From Deltaproteobacteria bacterium (GTDB lineage: Bacteria > Desulfobacterota > Desulfomonilia > UBA1062): a stretch of 64,000 nt of DNA. The notes under the pieces were generated by a model, which was not told where the DNA came from, ran no database searches, and saw only the letters and a program-made list of their open reading frames with translations. Both the position numbers and the translations under genes were made by a program. Shown in pieces: positions 49,490 to 57,589 of this stretch (position 1 is its first letter; every line of letters starts with the position of its first letter). The stretch is from the NCBI GenBank assembly GCA_018433085.1, contig JAHDRW010000054.1, positions 1-64,000 on the forward strand, given 5' to 3'.

Positions 49490-50116
49490 TCAGATCCATC
49501 CCAGAAGCCCGAAGACGACAAGCCCTGCGAGATTGACGGCCCCAAGGGCGGCCACAAAGGTGAAACTCTTTTTCAGGGGCGCGTCGTAGGCATACACGGC
49601 GGCAACGAAGAAGGGGATATAAACCGTAATGAACACCGGGAACGATCCCCAGAAGGGATACACCCAGACAAAGGCGGGAGTCCTGACCAGGAAGATCTCG
49701 ATAACGGCGGCTGCGGCCGCAGTCAGGACAGCCACGAAGACGCGGCTGTTAACGCCCGCGATCCGGGCCTTGGGATCCTTGGGAAGGAGCTTGGTGGTCA
49801 CGATACCCGCGATGGAGAACATGAGGCTGATCTCGATGCCCACGCCCACCATGATGGAAAACGCGGTCCGGTCGGGAACGGTCCACAGGGCATGGCCGGT
49901 GAAATGTTGGATAAGGGCGTTTAAGATCTCCACGAACCAGTGGACCATGTAGAGCGAAAGGCCTGCGGCGATCGCCTTGTAGTTGCCGCGCTCGTACTCG
50001 TGGCCGTAGATGTACAGTACGATGACCACGAGCGTGATGACGTACCACTGAAACGGGTCTCCCGACCTGACGATGTCCATGGCCTGCTGCGTTGCTTCCG
50101 GATGGTTCAGATTCAT
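49490..50116 (-). CDS. Polytopic membrane protein of unknown function
   Basis: A 208-residue protein with about six membrane helices and no recognised family motif. Conserved-looking polar residues within the hydrophobic parts (HEYERGNYK, HWFVEILNALIQHF) suggest a functional rather than purely structural role. AGGAGG precedes the ATG. It lies 22 bases from the amidase and downstream of the SDR gene, probably one transcription unit. Confidence 0.65.
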   Translation of the reverse strand: MNLNHPEATQQAMDIVRSGDPFQWYVITLVVIVLYIYGHEYERGNYKAIAAGLSLYMVHWFVEILNALIQHFTGHALWTVPDRTAFSIMVGVGIEISLMFSIAGIVTTKLLPKDPKARIAGVNSRVFVAVLTAAAAAVIEIFLVRTPAFVWVYPFWGSFPVFITVYIPFFVAAVYAYDAPLKKSFTFVAALGAVNLAGLVVFGLLGWI

Positions 50117-50246
50117 GGGTCCTCCTCCTTTGTCGATGACAGTTGGCAGAGCCTTGAAATCCCCGGAAGTCAGGGGCTCTTCCGGAATAAGAGGATACTA
50201 GCACATGATCAAGCTGATGAAAATAGATATTAAAACGTCTGATAAT

Positions 50247-51035
50247 TCATCTTCCGGGCCTCCAGCCGAGCTGCCGGTAATGTCCCAGGGTGCCGATCTC
50301 TCCGGTGATATGGCTGGAATCGTCAGAGGCGAGGAAAACGGCCAGCAGTGCCACGTCCCGGGGATCCTTGAGCGTGCCCTGCTCCTTGTAGGCAACGAAA
50401 TTCCGGTGCACGTCCTCGCCCAGGACGCCGGGGTCCAGGTTTCTGAGGTGATCCTGCATCGAGGTGTCCATGACCCCGGGGTCGATGGCGTTGACCTGGA
50501 TGTTCCACGGCTGCATCTCGGAGGCCAGGGAACGGGTGAATTGGATGGCGCCCGCCTTGGATACTGCATAGGCGCAGAAACGCGGGTAGGGCATTTCGCC
50601 CAGGCCGGAGACGATATTGATGATTTTCCCCTGCCGCCTTTCGACCATGGATGGAAGCACGGCGCGGGAGCAGAGGTAGAATCCGCCGAGGTTTACCCCC
50701 AGGGTCCGGTTCCAGGCCTGAAGGTCGGTGTCTTCCAGGAAACGCGGAGGGCCGATGATCCCCGCGTTGTTGACGAGAACGTCGATCCTGCCGAATCTCT
50801 CGATGGTTTCCTGTGTGGTCCGCGTAACATCTTCGGGGCACGACACATCGCCTGCCAAGCGAACGACCTCGGCCCCGGTCCTCCGGGAGATTCCATCCGA
50901 CGCTTTTTTGAGCTCTTCAGGGTTCAGGCTCATCATCGCGACCTTGAACCCCAGACGCGCGTACGCCTCCACTATGGCCTTTCCGAGCCCCCTGCCCGAA
51001 CCGGTCACCAGTGCCGCCTTCTCCTGAACAGGCAT
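50247..51035 (-). CDS. SDR-family oxidoreductase
   Basis: A 262-residue short-chain dehydrogenase with TGSGRGLG, NNAGIIG, catalytic Ser in NIVSGLGEM and YAVSK. The C-terminal region SSHITGEIGTLGHYRQ is a variant of the usual SYITGQ segment. AAGGAGG five bases before the ATG at 51035 selects this start over a 44-codon extension. Confidence 0.85.
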   Translation of the reverse strand: MPVQEKAALVTGSGRGLGKAIVEAYARLGFKVAMMSLNPEELKKASDGISRRTGAEVVRLAGDVSCPEDVTRTTQETIERFGRIDVLVNNAGIIGPPRFLEDTDLQAWNRTLGVNLGGFYLCSRAVLPSMVERRQGKIINIVSGLGEMPYPRFCAYAVSKAGAIQFTRSLASEMQPWNIQVNAIDPGVMDTSMQDHLRNLDPGVLGEDVHRNFVAYKEQGTLKDPRDVALLAVFLASDDSSHITGEIGTLGHYRQLGWRPGR

Positions 51036-51455
51036 GCCAGCCTCCTTTTTTTCGGATTTCTTCCTTTGTCTATGAGAGATAGTAATGGAAACCCGTTCTC
51101 TTCCAACCGCAGCCCCCCTGCCTTCCTTAGGGTTAGGACGAGCTGGAGGAGGGGGGAGGCGTACCATCCTGTTGATGAATATAGATTCCCCTCCGCACGG
51201 TGTCGCGCACTTGTGGAAAAATTTTCAAGGAATGTCTGCAAACCGGGGCAAGCGCTCAGAAATCGTCAATCCCTCTTGCATAATCACGGCTAACGCGTTA
51301 AGAAACAGGCGTGGAGGAAGCGGAGTAAACTTCATTCATCTTCCTGGGGGAAACAGGATACGCAAAAGTCTAAAGGGGAGTGCCGCATCAACCCCGTCTG
51401 GCCTCCGGTCCGGAGCGTGTGCAGGGGAATTTTTAAGAAAACAGGGCAGTAAAAC
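51036..51455. other. Gene-free stretch between SDR and diadenylate cyclase
   Basis: About 420 bases including the divergent promoters of both neighbours. No riboswitch, RNA or terminator is recognised. Confidence 0.35.
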
Positions 51456-52922
51456 ATGGAACATCTTCTTGGAATGGTAGAGGGCTTTCGGGTTCAGGAT
51501 CTTTTCGATATCGTCATTATCACCACCCTGATTTACGTCATACTCATCTGGTTCAAGGATACCGCCTCACGCTTCGTGTTCGCAGGGATAAGCCTCCTGG
51601 GCCTGGTTTATATCCTTGCCCGCGTTTTTCACCTGTATCTGACCTCGCTCGTTTTGCAAGGCTTCTTCACCATCCTGCTCATCGCCCTGGTGGTGATCTT
51701 TCAGGAGGATATCCGGAAGTTTTTCGAGCGGCTCGCCACCCTCGGGTCTCTCCGGCCGTCCCGGAAGAATTCCGGTGAGAGAAAATGGCCGGTGGATGTT
51801 GACATACTTATCGAGAGCGTGGCCGAGCTCGCTGCAAAGAGGGTGGGCGCCATCATTATCCTGCAGGGGAGGGACCCGCTCGAACGCCATCTCAAGGGGG
51901 GGTACGACCTTGACGGAAAGCTTACCCAGCCCCTTATGGCGAGCATCTTCGATCCGCATTCCATCGGGCACGACGGGGCGGTCGTCATACACGACAACCG
52001 GGTGGCGAAATTCGGGTGCCATCTGCCCCTGTCCCACGATACGGAGAAGTTCGGGAAGTACGGGCTTCGCCATACCGCGGCACTGGGTCTCTCCGAGCGG
52101 TGCGATGCGCTGTGCATCGTGGTCTCGGAAGAAAGGGGAACCATATCGGTAGTCCAGGACGGGAAGATGGTGGTGTCGCGCAAGCCCTCGGACTTGAGCT
52201 CCATGATCAGGGCCTTCTACGAAAGGGAGGAGATGCCTGGCAACAAGAGGCAGAACCCGCACTGGGCGCGGAGGAACACCCTGGAAAAGGCGGTTGCCGT
52301 CGTGCTGGCCCTCGGGCTCTGGTTTTCCTTCGGCTATCAGAAGGAATCGATCCAGCGGGATTTCGTGGTGCCCATTGAATACCGGAAGATCTCCCAGGAG
52401 TGGGAGGTCGAGGAGAATCTCCATAAGGAGGTGACCGTGACCCTGATGGGGCCGGTTCAGGCCTTCAATCTTCTGGACCCGGCCACGCTGAAGGTCTCGG
52501 TGGACCTCTCCAGTCTGGCCGAGGGGAAACAGGAGATTCCCCTGACCAGCGACATGGTCAGGATCCCGTCGAATCTCTCCCTGATGAGGGTCAAGCCCGA
52601 AAGGATCAGACTGTCCGCATATCGTCTCTATGTCTATAATGCCCCGGTCCATGTCAGGACGACCGGTTCCCTGCAGAAGGGATATACGCTCAAACGTGTC
52701 GCCGCGGTCCCGGAGACCTTTGCCGTTCTCGCCCCGAACAGCACGATAAAGAAGAAGATCCCGATTCAGACGGAAGAGATAGACCTCTCGCAGATCAAAG
52801 AGAACTTCTCGATGGATGCGAGGGTGCTTCTGCCGAATGATGTGCGGCTCAAGAGCGGACAGCTCCCCTCGGTCAAGGTGGTCGTGGAGGTGGAGAAGAA
52901 GGGCGAGGAGAACACGACCTGA
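51456..52922 (+). CDS. Diadenylate cyclase (CdaA-type) fused to YbbR/CdaR-like region
   Basis: A 488-residue protein. Three membrane helices (about 18-33, 39-58, 62-83) and a DAC domain (110-260) form a CdaA-type c-di-AMP synthase, with DGA at 173-175 and RHT at 205-207 in place of the canonical RHR. A fourth helix (278-294) leads to about 190 residues of YbbR-like repeats (VPIEYRKISQEWEV ... KEVTVTLMGPVQAFNLL). In Firmicutes the cyclase and its regulator CdaR (YbbR domains) are separate neighbouring genes. The product is likely c-di-AMP. Confidence 0.88.
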   Translation: MEHLLGMVEGFRVQDLFDIVIITTLIYVILIWFKDTASRFVFAGISLLGLVYILARVFHLYLTSLVLQGFFTILLIALVVIFQEDIRKFFERLATLGSLRPSRKNSGERKWPVDVDILIESVAELAAKRVGAIIILQGRDPLERHLKGGYDLDGKLTQPLMASIFDPHSIGHDGAVVIHDNRVAKFGCHLPLSHDTEKFGKYGLRHTAALGLSERCDALCIVVSEERGTISVVQDGKMVVSRKPSDLSSMIRAFYEREEMPGNKRQNPHWARRNTLEKAVAVVLALGLWFSFGYQKESIQRDFVVPIEYRKISQEWEVEENLHKEVTVTLMGPVQAFNLLDPATLKVSVDLSSLAEGKQEIPLTSDMVRIPSNLSLMRVKPERIRLSAYRLYVYNAPVHVRTTGSLQKGYTLKRVAAVPETFAVLAPNSTIKKKIPIQTEEIDLSQIKENFSMDARVLLPNDVRLKSGQLPSVKVVVEVEKKGEENTT

Positions 52923-53100
52923 AGTCCCCGGGCCCGGCGCGTGAGGATTGCGCCTTCTCTTTGGAGAAGCCGCCAGCCACTTTGCGAAGGAAACCCCGAC
53001 CCTCCACGGTGCCGCATCGGGCCCATGAAAGACAACGGCCGGGTGCAAAGCATCCGTAGGGGCTGAAAGGCGGGGGCGGGAAAGAAGGTGAGCGTGACGC

Positions 53101-53358
53101 TCAGCTTACGAGATAGACGCTGTCGCCGACCCTGACCTTGTCTTTCACCTTGATGCCGATGAGGTCTCCGGCACCTGCCTGTCCCACGGTTTCCTGGTCG
53201 ATCTGCATGGATGTGATCTCTTCCTGAAACGCGGTGGTGGCGCCTTCGATGGAGATGGTGTCCCCCACCTTCAGGGTGTCGCTCAGCGATATGCCGGCCA
53301 CACTGATCTTGCCGAAATAGTGGGTCACTTTTCCGATCAATTTTTTCTCTTCGGCCAC
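53101..53358 (-). CDS. EF-Tu domain-2-only protein
   Basis: An 85-residue protein consisting only of a translation-factor beta-barrel (IGKVTHYFGKISVAGISLSD ... VGDTISI ... IGIKVKDKVRVGDSVYLV). It has no GTPase domain. Similar stand-alone domain-2 proteins occur in bacteria and archaea, function unknown. The GTG start at 53358 follows GAGGAGG by seven bases. Confidence 0.8.
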   Translation of the reverse strand: MAEEKKLIGKVTHYFGKISVAGISLSDTLKVGDTISIEGATTAFQEEITSMQIDQETVGQAGAGDLIGIKVKDKVRVGDSVYLVS

Positions 53359-53545
53359 GGCAATACCTCCTCTCTCGAGAATGATCGTTATTATACGAGC
53401 ACAGGGCAATGATTCTCAAGGGGAAAAGCGTATCACGGGTATGCAGAGAAGCCCCCGATGCTCCGGGGGAAAAAAGGAGAACGTCTGGGGCGGGCATGAA
53501 GGGCCGCAAAAGGGGGCGGTGCACCCCGCGCGGATGGGGCCCGGG

Positions 53546-54100
53546 TCAGGGGTTGGATGATGTCTCGTGTATCATGAGGTACGCAAACGCGGCCAGCACC
53601 AGACCGTGAGTGATACGGGACGTGCGGACCAGGACCGGGATGTCCTCCCTCTGGACCAGTTCGACCATGATGGCCTCGGTGGAGTCGAGGTTCTGACTGG
53701 ACACGGGCACGGCGTTGCGGGCGAGAAAGGTGTGGCACCGGTTGTTCTGAATGGCGGGGTTGGGTTCCACCGTACCGATGTGGACAACCTCGCCGCTGTA
53801 ATAACCCGTCTCCTCGATCATCTCCCTCAGGGCCGCCTCCGCCGGGTCCGCGTCTTCTTCGGAGATGAGCCCTCCGGGTATTTCCAGGGTTTCGCTCCTT
53901 GTACCCAGGCGGTACTGCCGGATCATGACCACCTTTCCCTCCGGTGTTACGGGGATGATATTCACCCAGTCCGAAAAGCCGAGTACCGTGAAGTCCCGGA
54001 CGATGTCATTGGGAATGAAGTGATAGGTGTCTTCCTGCACCTGTACGATCCGGTTCTGATATGCAACACGCGATTCAAGAAAACTCCAGTGTCTTTTCAC
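53546..54100 (-). CDS. NUDIX hydrolase (ADP-ribose pyrophosphatase-like)
   Basis: A 184-residue NUDIX protein. The Nudix box is GGLISEEDADPAEAALREMIEETGY (G-x5-E-x7-R-E-x2-E-E-x-G with two extra residues). The flanking NIIPVTPEGKVVMIRQYRLGTRSETLEIPGG segment, read in two parts, is typical of ADP-ribose pyrophosphatases. The GTG at 54100 follows GAGG by six bases; an upstream extension is not family-like. Confidence 0.82.
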   Translation of the reverse strand: MKRHWSFLESRVAYQNRIVQVQEDTYHFIPNDIVRDFTVLGFSDWVNIIPVTPEGKVVMIRQYRLGTRSETLEIPGGLISEEDADPAEAALREMIEETGYYSGEVVHIGTVEPNPAIQNNRCHTFLARNAVPVSSQNLDSTEAIMVELVQREDIPVLVRTSRITHGLVLAAFAYLMIHETSSNP

Positions 54101-54280
54101 TCTCTTCACCTCGAGCGGGATTTTTTCACTGCGCCGTTGTATTATTACTCTCCAGTACCGCCGGATCAACCGGATTTTCCCCTGTGCAGGTATAAGGGGA
54201 GACGGCACGCAGATGCGGTTGCTTGCAGTTGCCAATACACAAACGTCTATGATAGACTTTTGTGGTTTATGGGGGAAGCG

Positions 54281-54505
54281 ATGAAGTGCAAGTATCTCGA
54301 TGAAAAATGCTACGAGTTCCACGAAGACGATACCGCTCAGAGGTGTTTTCTCTGCAGCGAGAACTCTCGCAAGCTGTTCATCGTGCGGCAGATCGCCAGC
54401 ATGAAAATGGTTCACATGTGCGGGGAGTGCATGGTGAACCATTCCTCCGAATATCTCCTCGACAATACCCGTCCATGGGAAGGGGATAAGAACAACAGCC
54501 GCTGA
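54281..54505 (+). CDS. Small cysteine-rich protein
   Basis: A 74-residue protein with cysteines in two pairs (CFLCSENSRK and CGECMVNH) plus Cys3 and Cys10. A zinc ribbon or treble-clef-like site is likely; no family is recognised. The ATG lies close behind GGGGGAAG. The frame continues far upstream, but that part is antisense to the NUDIX gene and not supported. Confidence 0.6.
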   Translation: MKCKYLDEKCYEFHEDDTAQRCFLCSENSRKLFIVRQIASMKMVHMCGECMVNHSSEYLLDNTRPWEGDKNNSR

Positions 54506-54509
54506 GCCC

Positions 54510-55619
54510 TCACATGTCGTAGGCCCGTGGGAACTTCATGGTGAAGGTCGTTCCCTCACCCTCATTCGAAACCGCCTCGATCCTCCCGTTGTGTGCCTCC
54601 ATGATCTTCTTGCTGAAGGTCAGCCCGAGCCCGGAACCCTTCTGGCGCTCCTGTTTTCCGTGTACCCGGTAGAACGGCTCGAAGATAAAGGGAAGCTTGT
54701 CCTGGGGGATGCCCTGGCCGGTGTCCGAGACACTCACCGAGATGTAATAATCGTCACAGTCCGTACACACGCGGATTTTGCCTCCCGGCGGGGTATATTT
54801 GGTGGCGTTGCCGATGATGTTGCTGAACACCCGGAGCAGGCTCTCGTGATCGCCGTAGATCATCGGGAGATCTTTTCCCAGGTCCGATTCGAGCACAATC
54901 CCCCGCCTCTGGCATAAGGGGCACATCTCCTCCAGGCTGCGCTCGATCACCTCGGTGAGGTTCAGGGCGATCCTCGCCTCTGAGAAGGTGCCGTTCTCGA
55001 TGCGGGAAATATCGAGCCAGTGCTCGATGAGCTCATGCAGGTTCTGGATGCGTTTTTCACACCGCTGGATGATCTCCAGGGCCTCGGGCCGGAGTGCGCC
55101 CTCGGATATGAGCTTGAGCGACTCGATGTACTGCTGGATGGTCACCAGCGGAGAGCGCATTTCATGGGAGACAAAGGTGATGAAATTTTTCTCCATACGC
55201 GCCTTTTCCTCCCGGAGGATCTCCGCCTCTACCTTGAGGCGCCGGTGCTCGATCCCGCGCTTGGTGACCGCCCTAAGCTGGTCGGGGGTAAAGGGCTTTG
55301 GCAGGTAGTCGTAGGCGCCCTTTTTCATGGCCTCCACTGCCGAGACAATGGAGGCGTATCCGGTGATCACGATCAGGACGATGTCCGGCATCTCCCGGGA
55401 GATGTTTTCGATAATGTCCATGCCCGAGCAGCAGGGCATTTTGAGGTCCACGAAGAGAACCTCGGGTTTGATCTCGCGGGTGAGGTTGACACCGGCCAGA
55501 CCATTGGAAGACGTGGTCACCGAATACCCTGACTTCTCGAGGGCCTGTCTGCACCCGTCGAGGATCGACTCTTCATCGTCGATGATGAGAATACGGGAGC
55601 CGTGAACGGTTTGAGCCAC
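54510..55619 (-). CDS. Receiver-histidine kinase hybrid protein
   Basis: A 369-residue soluble protein with the receiver first (residues 8-125; FVDLKMP phospho-acceptor Asp), followed by HisKA (FVSHEMRSPLVTIQQY, phospho-acceptor His) and HATPase (DTGQGIPQ, GSGLGLTFSK). This REC-HK order occurs in phosphorelays where the kinase is controlled by receiver phosphorylation. GTG start; a GGGG lies eight bases upstream. Confidence 0.88.
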   Translation of the reverse strand: MAQTVHGSRILIIDDEESILDGCRQALEKSGYSVTTSSNGLAGVNLTREIKPEVLFVDLKMPCCSGMDIIENISREMPDIVLIVITGYASIVSAVEAMKKGAYDYLPKPFTPDQLRAVTKRGIEHRRLKVEAEILREEKARMEKNFITFVSHEMRSPLVTIQQYIESLKLISEGALRPEALEIIQRCEKRIQNLHELIEHWLDISRIENGTFSEARIALNLTEVIERSLEEMCPLCQRRGIVLESDLGKDLPMIYGDHESLLRVFSNIIGNATKYTPPGGKIRVCTDCDDYYISVSVSDTGQGIPQDKLPFIFEPFYRVHGKQERQKGSGLGLTFSKKIMEAHNGRIEAVSNEGEGTTFTMKFPRAYDM

Positions 55620-55622
55620 CTG

Positions 55623-56012
55623 TTACACCCCCAGTAGCATCCCCACGTGTTTGAGGAGGTCGTCCGCCTTGATTGGCTTGTGAAGCACCATGTCCACGGT
55701 CGGAAGCTCCTCCGGGGGTTCGAAGGACTGGTATGGTCCCTGGAGATCGACGGCGCTGAGCACGATCAGGGGGATCAGCTTGCCGGAATCGGAGGTTCTG
55801 AGCTTGGACACGACGTTGAAACCCTCGCTCCAGGTCTCCATCATCATATCGATGATCGCGAGGTTGGGGTTGACGGATTTTGCCATCTCGACACCGCTCT
55901 TGCCGTCCTCGGCCAGGAAAACCTCGTACCCTCCCTTTTCCAGAATGAGCTTGGTGGCCATCAAGAAGTCCTTGTCATCGTCAATGAGCAATATCTTTTT
56001 CTTCGCATCCAT
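55623..56012 (-). CDS. Single-domain response regulator
   Basis: A 129-residue receiver with Asp11-Asp12-Asp13, phospho-acceptor region LAIIDMMMETWSEG and Lys in VLHKPIKADD. The segment EPPEELPTVDM before the Lys is longer than usual. AAGGAGG precedes the ATG at 56012. It is followed after 3 bases by the REC-HK gene. Confidence 0.85.
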   Translation of the reverse strand: MDAKKKILLIDDDKDFLMATKLILEKGGYEVFLAEDGKSGVEMAKSVNPNLAIIDMMMETWSEGFNVVSKLRTSDSGKLIPLIVLSAVDLQGPYQSFEPPEELPTVDMVLHKPIKADDLLKHVGMLLGV

Positions 56013-56236
56013 TGCCTCTTCCTCCTTGTTTGATCTGCTTTTTGAGAAAGCAAGGTCAGTGCCACTATATAACATATTGATATAACGAATCATGTTGGAA
56101 GATGATTCATGAACGCCACCCGCCTGGGGGGAAAAACACCCCGTCGATGAGGAAGATAACCCCATGGACTAAAATGTTTCAGGCACCTCTCTTGAGAGAG
56201 CCGGAAAACTGTCCGGTAAGGGGCGAGGGGGACTTC

Positions 56237-57589
56237 TTATTCATCGTCCTTTATCTCGATACCGTAGTTACGGATCTTGGTTCTGAGGGTCTTCCGGTCG
56301 ATCCCGAGGAATCTGGCGGTCTTGTTGATCTGGCTGTTGAAGTGGTGGAGCGCCTTCTCGATGTGCTCCTTTTCCACCTCCACCAGGGTCATCTTCCCGG
56401 AGAAGGGATCTACTACCGGGGCCTTTGCATGGGTGTCCTGTCCGTAGTAGAGGATGTCGGAAAGCGTGACCTCCTCGTGCTCGCAGAGCACGCAGAGCCT
56501 CTCGATCGTGTTCTTGAGCTCACGGATGTTGCCGGGCCAGCCGTAGGAGGTCAGGGATTTCACGGCGTCGGGCGAGAGGGACTGGGCCCTGCTCGCGTGA
56601 CGTGACCGGAAGATGTCGAAGTAGTGGTGCGCGATGGGCGTGATGTCGGAGCGATGTTCCCGTAAGGGCCTGATATGGATGGGAACCACGGAGATGCGAT
56701 AGAAGAGGTCCTCCCGGAAGGTGCCGTTCTGCACCTCCACCCTCAGGTCTCTGTTCGTTGCGGTGACGAGCCGCACGTCAATCTTCTCTGGCGTGGAGCT
56801 GCCCACCCGGGGCACCTCCTGCTCCTGAATCACGCGGAGCAGCTTGGCCTGGACATCGAGATCGATGTTGGAGATCTCATCGAGGAAAAGCGTGCCTTTG
56901 TCGGCGGTCTGGAACCTGCCGTCCCGGTTTTCGGTAGCCCCGCTGAACGCGCCCTTGATATGTCCGAAAAGCTCCGACTCCATGAGGTTGTGCGCCAGGG
57001 AAGAGCAGTCCACCGGGACGAAGGGTTTGTCGGACCGTGTGCTCAGGCCGTGGATGGTCCGGGCCACAAGTTCCTTTCCGGTGCCGCTTTCCCCGGTGAT
57101 GAGCACGGTGCTGTCCGTCTTGGCAACGCGCTGGATGGTGTCCTTGAGTTCTTTCACATAGTCGCTCGTGCCGATGATCATCGAGAGGGTGTCCCCGACG
57201 GGACGCTCTTCACTCTTTTCGGAGAGGCAATCCTTTACCGCCAGCTTGAGCTCGCCGGCGCTGAAGGGCTTGGTGATGAAATTGTGCGCTCCGAGCCGCA
57301 TCGCCTCGACGGCCAGAGGGATGGTGCCATATCCGGTGATCACGATGACCTTGGAGGCGACCGGGTGCTCGTTCTTCAGTATTCTCAGGATCTCCAGCCC
57401 CTCGATCTTGGGCATCCTCAGGTCCAGGATGATCACGGCAAAGGAGCCTGACAGGGCGAGCTCCAAGCCGGTTGCGCCGTCTGCGGTGGCTGTCGGCTCG
57501 TACCCCTGGCGGGTAAGTATCTGCTGGCAACCGTCCCTGATGGACTCCTCGTCGTCGATGATGAGAATGCGTATGTTCTTCTTAGCCAA
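56237..57589 (-). CDS. Sigma-54-dependent NtrC-family response regulator
   Basis: A 450-residue regulator: receiver (DLRMPKIEG phospho-acceptor), AAA+ ATPase with Walker A GESGTGKE and the sigma-54 contact loop as GAFSGA instead of GAFTGA, Walker B GTLFLDEISN, and a Fis-type helix-turn-helix (INKTARFLGIDRKTLRTKI). The TTG at 57589 is preferred because AAGGAG lies six bases upstream; an ATG seven codons further up lacks one. It overlaps the cognate kinase by 8 bases. Confidence 0.9.
   Translation of the reverse strand: MAKKNIRILIIDDEESIRDGCQQILTRQGYEPTATADGATGLELALSGSFAVIILDLRMPKIEGLEILRILKNEHPVASKVIVITGYGTIPLAVEAMRLGAHNFITKPFSAGELKLAVKDCLSEKSEERPVGDTLSMIIGTSDYVKELKDTIQRVAKTDSTVLITGESGTGKELVARTIHGLSTRSDKPFVPVDCSSLAHNLMESELFGHIKGAFSGATENRDGRFQTADKGTLFLDEISNIDLDVQAKLLRVIQEQEVPRVGSSTPEKIDVRLVTATNRDLRVEVQNGTFREDLFYRISVVPIHIRPLREHRSDITPIAHHYFDIFRSRHASRAQSLSPDAVKSLTSYGWPGNIRELKNTIERLCVLCEHEEVTLSDILYYGQDTHAKAPVVDPFSGKMTLVEVEKEHIEKALHHFNSQINKTARFLGIDRKTLRTKIRNYGIEIKDDE

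Noticed and set aside
51567-53048. Long open frame antisense to the diadenylate cyclase
   Set aside because: His/Pro/Arg-rich composition and no motif; a shadow frame.
53567-54280. Upstream extension of the small Cys-pair protein
   Set aside because: It runs antisense through the NUDIX gene and has no conserved character; the ATG at 54281 has a ribosome-binding site.
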